Assembly: GCF_001279005.1 (NCBI RefSeq)
Contig: NZ_LGCN01000194.1
Coordinates: 39,573-103,572 of the forward strand
Length of the DNA: 64,000 nucleotides
From: Streptomyces caelestis
GTDB taxonomy: Bacteria > Actinomycetota > Actinomycetes > Streptomycetales > Streptomycetaceae
Reading direction: 5' to 3'
Each line of letters opens with the position of its first letter. Position 1 is the first letter of the stretch. Below are positions 35,440 through 46,630 of the stretch, one piece after another. The position numbers and the translations under genes are program-made. The notes under the pieces are model-generated. The model saw nothing but the letters and a program-made list of their open reading frames with translations, did not search any database and was not told the origin of the DNA.

Positions 35440-35468
35440 CGCCCACCGTCGAAGGACCGAGGACCACC

Positions 35469-35810
35469 ATGCCGATCAGCAACGAACAGGTGACCGCCCA
35501 CCCGTTCCTGCGCGCCCTGTACCGGGACGCCTACTACCCCGACCACGTGGTGGACCGCGGCCGGGCCGTCCTGCTCGCCCTCTGCGAGCGCATCGAGGCG
35601 GACCGCCCCGCCGACCTCGCCGCGCTCTACGCCCTGACCCACGCCGCCACCGAGGAGTTCAATGACCTCCAGGACGTCTTCGTGGAGGCCGGCAGTGAGA
35701 TCGAGACGGTGGCCCGGGAAGAGATAGCCGAGGAGTTCTGGTTCGTCGCCCGGGCCTACGGCTTCGCCGACGCCGACGTCGAGGAGCTCATCGCCCCGCG
35801 CGACTGGTGA
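35469..35810 (+). CDS. DUF5713 family protein
   Basis: 113-residue acidic helical protein. FLRALYRDAYYPDHVVDRGRAVLLALC, then LTHAATEEFNDLQD and REEIAEEFWFVARAYGFADADVEELI match the DUF5713 pattern as I recall it. No signal peptide, membrane segment or catalytic motif. ATG at 35469 follows GAAGGACCGAGGACC. Function unknown. It shares a divergent promoter region with the amidohydrolase and is followed by a hairpin 20 bases after its stop. Confidence 0.75.
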   Translation: MPISNEQVTAHPFLRALYRDAYYPDHVVDRGRAVLLALCERIEADRPADLAALYALTHAATEEFNDLQDVFVEAGSEIETVAREEIAEEFWFVARAYGFADADVEELIAPRDW

Positions 35811-35830
35811 GCCGCCACGCGGCGGAGACG

Positions 35831-35870
35831 GCTCCGCCCCGGCCGGGCACATGGCCGGCCGGGGCGGAGC
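35831..35870. terminator. Bidirectional hairpin between DUF5713 and isocitrate dehydrogenase
   Basis: 15-bp arms GCTCCGCCCCGGCCG and CGGCCGGGGCGGAGC with a 10-nt loop in the gap between two convergent stop codons. Confidence 0.8.
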
Positions 35871-35889
35871 GCCAAGGGGGACGCTCGCG

Positions 35890-38508
<2,619 letters not shown>

Positions 38509-39606
38509 TCAGATCGGCCGGGTGGTGGTCATGTCGTCCGGGGCGGAGTCCGTGTCGCGCTGCCGGGGGAAGACCACGGAGCCCTGCTGGAGCGCCACCG
38601 TCCGCGCCGGCGACGGGATGCGGACGCCCTCCTCGCGGTAGCGGCGGTGCAGGCGCTTGATGAACTCGTGCTTGATCCGGTACTGGTCGCTGAACTCGCC
38701 GACGCCCAGGATGACGGTGAAGCCGATGCGGGAGTCCCCGAAGGTGTGGAAGCGCACCGCGGGCTCGTGCTCCGGCACGGCGCCGGTGATCTCCGTCATC
38801 ACCTCGGCGACGACCTCCTTCGTCACCCGCTCCACCTGCTCCAGGTCGCTGTCGTAGGACACCCCGACCTGCACCAGGATGGTCAGCTGCTGCTCGGGAC
38901 GCATGAAGTTGGTCATGTTCGTCTTGGCGAGCTGCGCGTTCGGGATGACCACCAGGTTGTTGGACAGGCTGCGGACCGTCGTCTGGCGCCAGTTGATGTC
39001 CTCGACGTAGCCCTCCTCGCCGCTGCTCAGCTGGATGTAGTCCCCGGGCTGCACGGTCTTGGAGGCGAGGATGTGGATGCCCGCGAACAGGTTGGCGAGC
39101 GTGTCCTGCAGCGCCAGCGCGACCGCCAGACCGCCGACGCCCAGGGCGGTGAGCAGCGGGGCGATCGAGATGCCCAGCGTCTGCAGCCCCACCAGGAAAC
39201 CGATCGCCAGGACCAGGATCCGGGTGATGTTCATGAAGATGGTCGCCGACCCGGCGACACCGGAGCGGGACTGGGTGACCGAGCGCACCAGCCCCGCCAC
39301 CACCCGGGCCGCCGAGATCGTGGCGGCGAAGATGACCATCAGCGTCAGCACCTGGTTGACGTTGTGCTGCACGGTGCGGGTCAACGGCAGCGCCGCCGCC
39401 GCGGAGGCGGCGCCGCCCGCGATCGCCGCCCACGGCGCGATCATGCGCAGCGCGTCCACGAGGACGTCGTCCCCGCGCCAACTGGTGCGCTCCGCCAGTC
39501 GGTCCAGCCGGCGCAGCAGCACCCGCAGCAGGAACGCCGCCAGCAGGCCGGCCGCGAGGGCGATGCCGGCGTACACCAGGTCGTGGCCGGTGAGCGCGCG
39601 GGTCAC
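38509..39606 (-). CDS. Small-conductance mechanosensitive channel (MscS family)
   Basis: 365 residues. Three to five N-terminal hydrophobic helices (YAGIALAAGLLAAFLLRVL, VLTLMVIFAATISAARVV, ILVLAIGFLVGLQTLGI), then the pore-lining helix LLTALGVGGLAVALALQDTLANLFAGIHIL, and the cytosolic beta domain QPGDYIQLSSGEEGYVEDINWRQTTVRSLSNN followed by VVIPNAQLAKTNMTN. These are the MscS hallmarks. GTG at 39606 (MTRALTGHDLVYAG) is preferred because GGAGG lies six bases upstream; the frame stays open to 39957. It gates on membrane tension during hypo-osmotic shock. The C-terminal tail (PRQRDTDSAPDD) is short and polar. Confidence 0.9.
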   Translation of the reverse strand: MTRALTGHDLVYAGIALAAGLLAAFLLRVLLRRLDRLAERTSWRGDDVLVDALRMIAPWAAIAGGAASAAAALPLTRTVQHNVNQVLTLMVIFAATISAARVVAGLVRSVTQSRSGVAGSATIFMNITRILVLAIGFLVGLQTLGISIAPLLTALGVGGLAVALALQDTLANLFAGIHILASKTVQPGDYIQLSSGEEGYVEDINWRQTTVRSLSNNLVVIPNAQLAKTNMTNFMRPEQQLTILVQVGVSYDSDLEQVERVTKEVVAEVMTEITGAVPEHEPAVRFHTFGDSRIGFTVILGVGEFSDQYRIKHEFIKRLHRRYREEGVRIPSPARTVALQQGSVVFPRQRDTDSAPDDMTTTRPI

Positions 39607-39947
39607 CGCCCACCTCCGGCGAACGCCCTGGCCGACGGCCGTATGTGAAGTCGTGTCACGTGTCGTCACCTGCTTGGTTTCTACGGGATGTACGTCGCGC
39701 CGGCCGTCCCTGACCCGCGGTCGGCGCGATCGCTCATCCTGCCGTATCCCGCGGGGCGGTTCGTACCGGCCCGGCCCCGCTCCGCCGGTCGGATCACCTT
39801 CGGCCGGACCAGCGCGCCCGGCGTCGACGCCCCCGGCGGCAGCGGCAGTCACACCGTGGTGACCCGGAAGGCCGGCGCCACCGCCGTGGCCGGCGCGGCG
39901 GCCCCGCCCACCGCCACTGACGGCCGGGCATCGGGACCGGAGCGTCC

Positions 39948-39978
39948 TTGACCTCAATCATGCTCGAGGTCCTACCTT
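39948..39978 (+). promoter_or_regulatory. SoxR/MerR-type promoter-operator with 19-bp spacer
   Basis: -35 TTGACC (39948-39953) and -10 TACCTT (39973-39978) are separated by an overlong 19-nt spacer that contains CCTCAATCATGCTCGAGG, an interrupted palindrome. The overlong spacer with a centred dyad is the signature of MerR-family activation; left half CCTCAA is identical to the SoxR box and right half TCGAGG differs by one base. Ends seven bases before the exporter ATG. Confidence 0.72.
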
Positions 39979-39985
39979 CGTCCGC

Positions 39986-41869
39986 ATGAGCATGGAGACC
40001 ACAGCGTGGACACAACTGCGCAGCGTCATGACCGCCGAGGACGAGCACCGCCCCCTCAGCAGGGCGACGCTGCGCCGCATCGGAGCCTTCGCCCGCCCGC
40101 ACCGCCGCCGTCTGATCCTGTTCGTGCTCCTCGGCACGGCGACCGCGGCGCTCGCCGTCGCCACCCCCGTACTCGCCGGGCGCGTCATGGACACCATCGT
40201 CTCCGCCGGCGACGAGGCCACGGTGGTCCGGCTGGCCCTGCTCATCGCGCTGATCGCGGTCGTGGAGGCGGCCCTCGGCGTACTCGGCCGCAGACTGTCG
40301 GCGGCCCTCGGCGAGGAACTCATCCTCGACCTGCGGACCGCGGTCTTCGACCACGTACAGCGGATGCCGGTCGCGTTCTTCACCCGCACCCGTACGGGAG
40401 CGCTCGTCTCCCGTCTCAACAACGACGTCATCGGCGCCCAGCGCGCCTTCAGCAACACCCTGTCCACCGTGGTCGGCAACCTGGTCACCCTGGTTCTCGC
40501 CCTCGCCGTGATGCTCACCCTGTCCTGGCAGATCACCCTGCTCGCGCTGGTCCTGCTGCCGGTGTTCGTGCTCCCGGCCCGCCGCATGGGCCGCCGCATG
40601 GCCGGCATGCAGCGCGAGGCGGCCGCCCTGAACGCGGCCATGGGCACCCGGATGACCGAGCGGTTCTCCGCACCCGGCGCCACCCTGGTCAAGCTGTTCG
40701 GACGTCCCGAGGAGGAGTCCGCCGAGTTCGCGGTCCGCGCCCGCCGGGTGCGGGACATCGGCGTGCGTACGGCCACGGCGCAGACGGTGTTCATCACCGC
40801 GCTGACCCTCGTCTCCGCCCTCGCCCTCGCCCTGGTCTACGGCCTCGGCGGCCGGCTCGCCCTCGGCGGCACCCTGGAGCCGGGCGCCGTCGTGGCGCTG
40901 GCGCTGCTGCTGACCCGGCTGTACGCGCCGCTCACCTCGCTCGCCGGGGCACGGGTGGAGGTGATGAGCGCGCTGGTCAGCTTCGAGCGGGTCTTCGAGA
41001 TCCTGGACCTCGAACCGCTGATCCGGGAGCGGCCCGACGCGCGCGAGGTGCCCGAGGGACCGGTCTCCGTCGAGTTCGACGACGTCCGCTTCGGCTACCC
41101 GTCCGCCGACAAGGTCTCCCTGGCCTCCCTGGAGGAGGTCGCCACCCTCGACGCGCGCGGCGGTGAAGAAGTCCTGCACGGCGTCTCCTTCCGCGCCGAA
41201 CCCGGGCAGACCGTCGCCCTCGTCGGCTCCTCCGGCGCGGGCAAGTCGACCGTCGCCCAGCTCCTGCCACGGCTGTACGACGTCGACTCCGGCGCCGTAC
41301 GCGTGGGCGGCGTCGACGTCCGCGACCTGACCGCCGCCTCGCTGCGCGCCACTCTCGGCATGGTCACCCAGGACGGCCACCTCTTCCACGACACGGTGCG
41401 CGCCAACCTGCTCCTGGCCCGGCCGGAGGCCGACGAGTCCGAGCTGTGGGACGCCCTGCGCCGGGCCCGCCTCGACGCCCTCGTACGGTCCCTGCCCGAC
41501 GGTCTGGACACGGTGGTCGGCGAACGCGGCTACCGGCTCTCCGGCGGGGAGCGCCAGCGGATGACCATCGCCCGGCTGCTGCTGGCGCGCCAGCGCGTGG
41601 TCATCCTCGACGAGGCCACCGCACACCTGGACAACACCTCCGAGGCGGCCGTGCAGGAGGCGCTCACGGAGGCGCTGGAGGGCAGGACGGCGGTGGTGAT
41701 CGCCCACCGGCTGTCCACCGTCCGCACCGCCGACCTCATCCTGGTCGTCGAGGCCGGCCGGATCGTGGAACGCGGCACGCACGAGCGGCTGCTGGCCGCC
41801 GACGGCCGCTACGCCGAGCTGTACCGCACCCAGTTCGCACGGCGGCCGGGGGAGGCGGTGGTGGCGTAG
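39986..41869 (+). CDS. ABC transporter, fused transmembrane and ATPase domains (exporter type)
   Basis: 627 residues. TMD of six helices (LILFVLLGTATAALAVATPVL and others, residues about 35-330) with the coupling segment RMPVAFFTRTRTGALVSRLNNDV, followed by an NBD (about 360-610): Walker A GSSGAGKST, Q-loop VTQDGHLFHDTVRANLL, signature LSGGERQRMTIARLLL, Walker B VVILDEATAHLD and H-loop AHRLSTV. A half-transporter that dimerises, of the multidrug/lipid export group. The promoter has SoxR-like features, and S. coelicolor SoxR is known to control an ABC exporter, so a redox-active drug or metabolite may be the cargo (inference). No regulator gene sits beside it. Confidence 0.9.
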   Translation: MSMETTAWTQLRSVMTAEDEHRPLSRATLRRIGAFARPHRRRLILFVLLGTATAALAVATPVLAGRVMDTIVSAGDEATVVRLALLIALIAVVEAALGVLGRRLSAALGEELILDLRTAVFDHVQRMPVAFFTRTRTGALVSRLNNDVIGAQRAFSNTLSTVVGNLVTLVLALAVMLTLSWQITLLALVLLPVFVLPARRMGRRMAGMQREAAALNAAMGTRMTERFSAPGATLVKLFGRPEEESAEFAVRARRVRDIGVRTATAQTVFITALTLVSALALALVYGLGGRLALGGTLEPGAVVALALLLTRLYAPLTSLAGARVEVMSALVSFERVFEILDLEPLIRERPDAREVPEGPVSVEFDDVRFGYPSADKVSLASLEEVATLDARGGEEVLHGVSFRAEPGQTVALVGSSGAGKSTVAQLLPRLYDVDSGAVRVGGVDVRDLTAASLRATLGMVTQDGHLFHDTVRANLLLARPEADESELWDALRRARLDALVRSLPDGLDTVVGERGYRLSGGERQRMTIARLLLARQRVVILDEATAHLDNTSEAAVQEALTEALEGRTAVVIAHRLSTVRTADLILVVEAGRIVERGTHERLLAADGRYAELYRTQFARRPGEAVVA

Positions 41870-41884
41870 CGGCGATGCCGCGCG

Positions 41885-41923
41885 AAGGGGGAGGGCCGCC
41901 CGCACGGGCGGCCCTCCCCCCTT
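41885..41923. terminator. Hairpin after the ABC exporter
   Basis: Arms GGGGGAGGGCCGCCCG and CGGGCGGCCCTCCCCC with a 2-3-nt loop, between the convergent exporter and SecDF stop codons. Followed by CTT. Confidence 0.75.
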
Positions 41924-41940
41924 CCGTTCTCCGTCCGCTC

Positions 41941-44256
41941 CTACCGTGCCCGCGCGGCGGCCTCGGTCCGGTCCGGGCGCTCCACGGCGCCGGGCCTCGC
42001 CCGCCCGGAACCGCTCCGGCCACGACCCCGGCCGCCCTTGCCGCCGCCGGTGTACGCGTCGAGCACGACGGCGAGCGGCGAGGCGGTCAGGACCGACGAG
42101 TACGTGCCCACGAGCATGCCGATCAGCAGCGCGAGCGCGAAGTCGGTGAGCGAGTCGCCGCCCAGCAGGGCCAGCGCGGCCAGGATGAAGAGCACACCGA
42201 TGCCGGTGTTGACCGTACGGGGCACAGTCTGCAGGATCGCCTGGTTGGTGACCTGGGACAACGGCGCCTTGCCGTCCTTGCGCCACAGTTCGCGGATCCG
42301 GTCGAAGACCACCACGGAGTCGTTCACCGAGTAACCGATCACGGTGAGCAGCGCGGCCAGGAACACGCCGTCGATCGGCTTGCCCAGCCAGGCGAAGACG
42401 CCGGTGAGGATCACCACGTCGTGCGCCAGGGCGGCCACCGCCCCCGTACCGAACATCCAGCGGAACCGGAAGGCCAGGTACAGCAGCTGGGCGCCGAGGG
42501 CCAGGCCGAGCGCGATCAGCGCGTTGCGCCGCAGCTCGTCGCCGAGGCTCGGGCCGATCAGCTCGTCGCGGACCTTCTCCGCCCCGCCGCCGACCTCCGC
42601 GACGGCGTCGGCCACCTCGACCGCCTCCGCGTTGGTCAGCTCCTCGGTGCGCACCGTCAGCTTGTCCTCGCCGGAGGACTGCACGACCGCCTGCGGGAAG
42701 CCGGCGTCGGCCAGGGCCTCGCGGGCCCGGTCCGGGTCGACGGTGCTGCCGGTGGAGTACTCGATGAGGCGGCCGCCGGTGAATTCCACACCGAAGTTCA
42801 GCCCGCGCACCACGACGCCCGCGCCGGCGACGGCGAGCACCACGGCGGACACCGCCAGCCAGCGGCGCGGGCGCCGCATCAGCTGCGGGTCGCGGCGGGT
42901 GAGATACGCGCGGACCCGGCCGATGGAGGCCAGACCGGTGACCTTCGGCCGGCGGTGCACCCAGCGGCGGGCCACGGCGAACTCGGCCAGCACCCGGGTG
43001 ATCACCAGGGCGCTGATCATGGAGGCGAGCACACCGATGCCCAGCGTGACACCGAAGCCCTTGACCGGGCCGGAGGCGAGCAGGAACAGCAGCGCCGCCG
43101 CGATCAGCGTGGTGACGTTGGAGTCCGCGATGGCGCTGAAGGCGCCCTTGAACCCGGCGGTCAGCGCCGAGCGGCCGCTGGGCCGGTTGCGCTTGCCGTA
43201 CTCCTCCCGGGCCCGTTCGAAGACCAGCACGTTGGCGTCCACGGCCATGCCGATGGCCAGCACGAAACCGGCGAGGCCGGGCAGGGTCAGGGTCGCGCCG
43301 AGGGCCGCCAGACCGGCGTAGGAGATCAGGCCGTAGCAGAGCAGGGCCAGGGTGGCGAGGACCCCCATGAGCCGGTACACGACGATGACGAAGACCGCGG
43401 TCAGCGCGGTGCCGACGACGGCCGCCCAGGCGCTCGCCTCGATGGCCTCGGCGCCCAGCGTCGGGCCCACGGTCCGCTGCTCCACCGTCTCGACCGGCAC
43501 CGGCAGGGCGCCGCCCTTGACCAGCAGGGCGAGCTCCTTGGCCTCGTCGCTGGTGAAGGAACCGGTGATCTGGGTGGACCCGCCGGTGATGCCCGCGCCG
43601 CAGGCGACGGACGGGTCGACCTGCGGTGAGGAGATGATCTTGTCGTCCAGCACGATCGCGACCCGGCGCTGCGGGTCGCCCGCCGGACGGCAGGCGGCCT
43701 CGCCGGTCAGCTTCGCCCAGCCCTCGCCGTCCTCGAAGTCCACGGTGACGTGCCAGCCGGCACCGCTCTGCGGGTCGAAGCGGCCCTCCGCGTCCTTCAC
43801 GTCCTGGCCGGTGAGCGACGCGGCGGCCAGCCGCAGCCGCTCGCCGGACTGCTCGTCGGGCAGGACGCGTTCGCCCTCCGCCCGCGCCTCGTCGGACCCG
43901 GTGGCGGTGCCGAGCACCGGGTGCACGGACAGCTGCGCGGTACGGCCGAGGACGTCGGCGGCCTGGCGCGGATCCTGCACGCCGGGCAGCTCGACGATGA
44001 TCCGGTTGTCCCCGGAGCGGACGATGCCCGGTTCGGCGACACCGAGCGCGTCGACCCGGCCGCGCAGCACCTCCAGGGCGCGGTCGGTGGCCTCCCCGTC
44101 GGCCTTCACGGTTTCGGTGGAACGGGTCTCCAGCACGATCTGGGTGCCGCCCCGCAGATCCAGGCCCAGACGGACCGGAACGGTGACGGCGATGAACACG
44201 GATGCGGCGATCACGGCGAGCGCGAACAACGCCCTGACGCGGGCGGGACGTTTCAC
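41941..44256 (-). CDS. secDF: SecDF fusion protein (protein-export accessory, SecD and SecF in one chain)
   Basis: 771 residues with twelve predicted membrane helices in two six-helix halves. The SecD half has LGLDLRGGTQIVLETRST after helix 1, a periplasmic P1 region (IRVDALGVAEPGIVRSGDNRIIVELPGV in part), then FVLAIGMAVDANVLVFERAREEYGK (Asp for proton coupling). The SecF half has VVVRGLNFGVEFTGGRLIEYSTG and TVIGYSVNDSVVVFDRIREL. It uses the proton-motive force to pull exported proteins. GTG start at 44256. Streptomyces usually also have separate secD/secF genes, so this is likely a second, fused copy. A Ser/Arg-rich basic tail ends the protein (RGRGRSGSGRARPG). Confidence 0.92.
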   Translation of the reverse strand: MKRPARVRALFALAVIAASVFIAVTVPVRLGLDLRGGTQIVLETRSTETVKADGEATDRALEVLRGRVDALGVAEPGIVRSGDNRIIVELPGVQDPRQAADVLGRTAQLSVHPVLGTATGSDEARAEGERVLPDEQSGERLRLAAASLTGQDVKDAEGRFDPQSGAGWHVTVDFEDGEGWAKLTGEAACRPAGDPQRRVAIVLDDKIISSPQVDPSVACGAGITGGSTQITGSFTSDEAKELALLVKGGALPVPVETVEQRTVGPTLGAEAIEASAWAAVVGTALTAVFVIVVYRLMGVLATLALLCYGLISYAGLAALGATLTLPGLAGFVLAIGMAVDANVLVFERAREEYGKRNRPSGRSALTAGFKGAFSAIADSNVTTLIAAALLFLLASGPVKGFGVTLGIGVLASMISALVITRVLAEFAVARRWVHRRPKVTGLASIGRVRAYLTRRDPQLMRRPRRWLAVSAVVLAVAGAGVVVRGLNFGVEFTGGRLIEYSTGSTVDPDRAREALADAGFPQAVVQSSGEDKLTVRTEELTNAEAVEVADAVAEVGGGAEKVRDELIGPSLGDELRRNALIALGLALGAQLLYLAFRFRWMFGTGAVAALAHDVVILTGVFAWLGKPIDGVFLAALLTVIGYSVNDSVVVFDRIRELWRKDGKAPLSQVTNQAILQTVPRTVNTGIGVLFILAALALLGGDSLTDFALALLIGMLVGTYSSVLTASPLAVVLDAYTGGGKGGRGRGRSGSGRARPGAVERPDRTEAAARAR

Positions 44257-44300
44257 AGATGCCTCCAGCAGGCACGCGGAAAAGAGTGAAGAGGGGAATC

Positions 44301-44699
44301 TCAGGTGCTGGAGGCCGTGGGCGGGGCGCGCCCCAGGTCCGACGGCATGTGCGCGGCGGCGGGCGGCGCGTGCCCGGCCGCCGGCGCGGGCCGGGCGGGC
44401 CGGGGCGGGACCGGCGGCGTGTACGCCGCGGTGAAGAGCAGGTGACCGGCGGGTACCGTCCGCTCACCGGCGTCCCGTTCCGGCCGGGTGAGCGGGGTGC
44501 GGGCGCCGACGTAGGCGTCGTCGCCGTACGGACGGGTGTCGGACTGGTACGCCGACGGGGCGGGCGACGCCGCGGCGGGGACGAGGTCCGCGGCGTGGGC
44601 GAACCCGAGGGTCAGCAGCACGGCCGCGAACGCGGCGAGGGCCGCCGCGGCGGCCCGGTACGGAAGGCGGGCGGAGCGTCCCCGCCGGTCGGCGGTCAA
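44301..44699 (-). CDS. Small predicted secreted Pro/Ala-rich protein, function unknown
   Basis: 132 residues starting at a TTG (44699) that overlaps the response-regulator stop (TTGA). Residues 1-36 form a signal peptide: basic RRGRSARLPYR, hydrophobic AAAAALAAFAAVLLTLGFA and a plausible AHA cleavage site. The mature part is Pro/Ala-rich with Tyr/Asp patches (SAYQSDTRPYGDDAYVGA) and no Cys. No family recognised. It lies between a two-component system and SecDF on one strand, 44 bp from SecDF, so it is likely co-expressed with them. Start choice is moderately uncertain because TTG is rare, but the overlap and the signal peptide favour it. Confidence 0.6.
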   Translation of the reverse strand: MTADRRGRSARLPYRAAAAALAAFAAVLLTLGFAHAADLVPAAASPAPSAYQSDTRPYGDDAYVGARTPLTRPERDAGERTVPAGHLLFTAAYTPPVPPRPARPAPAAGHAPPAAAHMPSDLGRAPPTASST

Positions 44700-45382
44700 G
44701 GTTCGACGAGCCCGGCGCGGATGGCGTAACGGGTCAGTTCGAGGCGGTCCCGGAGCCCCAGCTTGTGCAGCAGGTTCTCGCGGTGCCGCTGGACCGTCTT
44801 GACGCTGATGAACAGCAGCTCGGCGATCTCCTTCGACGAGTGGCCCTCGGCGACGAGCTTGAGCACCTCCTCCTCGCGGGGGGTCAGCAACTGCTCCGGC
44901 GCCTCCTCGCCGTGCCGCACCCGGTCGAGGTAGTTGCGGATCAGGGCGGTCACCGCGCCCGGGTACAGGAACGGCTCGTCCCGCATCGCGGCCCGGCAGG
45001 CGGCGACCAGATCGCGGTCCGCGACGGACTTCAGCACATAACCGCCGGCCCCGGCCTTGAGCGCCTGGAACAGGTACTGCTCGTTGTCGTGCATCGTCAG
45101 CATCAGGATGCGCAGCCCCGGCTTCAGCGCGGTCAGCTCGCGGGCGGCCTGCAGACCGGTCAGCCGCGGCATGGCGATGTCCAGGACGGCCAGGTCGACG
45201 TCGTGGGTGCGGGCCATGGCGATCGCCTCCGCGCCGTCACCCGCCTCGGCGACCACTTCCAGGTCCGGCTCCCGGTCGAGGATGAGCCGCACGCCACGCC
45301 GCACCAGCGCGTGGTCGTCGGCGAGCAGGATCCGGATCGTGGTGTCCGGCCGGTGGTCGTCGTGGGTGTCCTGGTGGTTCAT
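44696..45382 (-). CDS. NarL/FixJ-family response regulator
   Basis: 228 residues. Receiver domain: LLADDHALVRRGVRLIL (acidic pair), phospho-acceptor Asp in VDLAVLDIAMPRLTG, Thr in ILMLTMHD and Lys in GYVLKSVADRD. The C-terminal LuxR-type helix-turn-helix has LTPREEEVLKLVAEGHSSKEIAELLFISVKTVQRHRENLLHKLGL. ATG at 45382 overlaps the kinase stop by 4 nt, so it is an obligate pair with that kinase. The HTH suggests regulation of the following secreted protein and SecDF and perhaps itself. The signal is unknown. Confidence 0.92.
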   Translation of the reverse strand: MNHQDTHDDHRPDTTIRILLADDHALVRRGVRLILDREPDLEVVAEAGDGAEAIAMARTHDVDLAVLDIAMPRLTGLQAARELTALKPGLRILMLTMHDNEQYLFQALKAGAGGYVLKSVADRDLVAACRAAMRDEPFLYPGAVTALIRNYLDRVRHGEEAPEQLLTPREEEVLKLVAEGHSSKEIAELLFISVKTVQRHRENLLHKLGLRDRLELTRYAIRAGLVEP

Positions 45383-46359
45383 GACTGCTTCCTGGCGGCG
45401 GTGGGCACGGTCAGCCGGATCCGGGTGCCGGACGGTGGCGCGGAGGTCTCGTCGGGACTGGCGATGTCCAGTGTGGCCCCGATCAGCAGGGCCCGTTCCC
45501 GCATTCCGCGAAGTCCGGCGCCCTCGTGCGCGGCCCCGATGCCGCGGCCGTCGTCGGCCACCTCGAGGACGACGCACCCGTCGGCGCCGCGCAGGCTCAC
45601 CTCCACGCACCGCGCCTCGGCGTGCCGCGCGGCGTTGGTCAGGCCCTCCTGCGCCACCCGGTAGATCACCAGCTCCGCCTCGTGGTCGAGAGCGGGCAGA
45701 TCGGGGGCGAAGCGGCGCAGCACGCGCAGCCCGGTGTGCGTGGCGAACTCGGTGGCCAGCGAGGTGACCGCGCTGACCAGACCCAGATCGTCCAGCACGC
45801 CCGGACGCAGCCGGCGCACCAGCCGGCGGACCTCGTCGAGGCTCTCCCGGGTGATCTCCTGCGCCTGCTGGAGCTCGCCGCGCAGCGGCTGGGACGCCTC
45901 GTCGGCCGCCCGTTTCAGGGCCAGCAGCACGGCGGTCATGCTCTGCCCGACCTCGTCGTGCAGCTCCTGGGCGATACGGCGCCGCTCGCCCTCCTGGGCG
46001 AGGATGGCGCGGGCGCTGCTCGCGACGCGTTCCCCCTCCAGCCGCTCCAGCATCGAGTTGAACGTGCTGACCAGTTCGGCGACTTCCCCGCCGCCGCGCA
46101 CCGGCAGCCGCTGGCCGGGACGCAGCAGGTCGACGGTGGTCATCAGCCGCGTCACCCGGTCCAGCGGGGCGAGGCCGATGCGCAGCAGGGCGGCGTTGGC
46201 GACGAGCATGACGCCGAGGCCGCCCACCAGGATCACCGCCTCGGTCAGCAGCACCGGAACGGACACGGTCACCGGAGCCCACAGCAGCAGCGCGGTGGCG
46301 CCGCCCAGCACCACCGCGTTGAGCCCGAAGATCCGCCAGTACAGGGACACGGAGGTCAC
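45379..46359 (-). CDS. NarL-type sensor histidine kinase (HisKA_3)
   Basis: 326 residues. Two N-terminal membrane helices (about 10-55: LNAVVLGGATALLLWAPVT, AVILVGGLGVMLVANAALL), a HAMP-like segment (PLDRVTRLMTTVDLLRPGQRL), the phosphorylation helix EGERRRIAQELHDEVGQSM with the phosphoacceptor His, and an HATPase_c domain with VADDGRGIG (G1 box) and GLRGMRERA. Little extracellular sequence, so it probably senses within or near the membrane. GTG at 46359 with GAGGAAGG upstream. Pairs with the downstream NarL-type regulator by ATGA overlap. Confidence 0.9.
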   Translation of the reverse strand: MTSVSLYWRIFGLNAVVLGGATALLLWAPVTVSVPVLLTEAVILVGGLGVMLVANAALLRIGLAPLDRVTRLMTTVDLLRPGQRLPVRGGGEVAELVSTFNSMLERLEGERVASSARAILAQEGERRRIAQELHDEVGQSMTAVLLALKRAADEASQPLRGELQQAQEITRESLDEVRRLVRRLRPGVLDDLGLVSAVTSLATEFATHTGLRVLRRFAPDLPALDHEAELVIYRVAQEGLTNAARHAEARCVEVSLRGADGCVVLEVADDGRGIGAAHEGAGLRGMRERALLIGATLDIASPDETSAPPSGTRIRLTVPTAARKQS

Positions 46360-46630
46360 GCCTTCCTCTTTCTCGTCTGCCTCTACTGTCGGTCACCGCG
46401 CCCACGAACGCGGCTGCGGCCCCCTTGTCCCGGCGGACACCGGCCAGCGTGCACCAGGGACGGGCTCCGGTCGATGGGCCCCGCGCCCCATTTCCCGCGG
46501 CCCGCCCGACCCATGCCGCCCGGGGTGGGTCCTCGGACCCCGCGCAGATGGGTACCGCGCCCGATGGGCGCCGGGACGGAAACGGGCGAGGGTGAGGACA
46601 TCACCCGTACGTCATCCAGGAGGACCGTCC
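46360..46630. other. Divergent intergenic region with GGG/CCC dyads
   Basis: About 270 bases between the kinase and the DksA-type gene. It holds ATGGGCCCCGCGCCCCAT (46474-46491), which reads ATGGG-N8-CCCAT, a looser ACCC-N14-GGGT pair near 46,509-46,530, and a GATGGGTACCGCGCCCGAT copy near 46,547-46,565. These may be binding sites of the NarL-type response regulator for divergent control; no -10/-35 pair was convincing. Confidence 0.35.

Noticed and set aside
39986-41869. An adjacent soxR gene
   Set aside because: No MerR-family HTH protein is encoded anywhere in the window; the SoxR assignment rests only on the operator.
39794-44467. 1557-codon minus-strand open frame over the ABC exporter and SecDF region
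   Set aside because: It overlaps the exporter antisense and SecDF in a different frame, with low-complexity translation throughout; no RBS.
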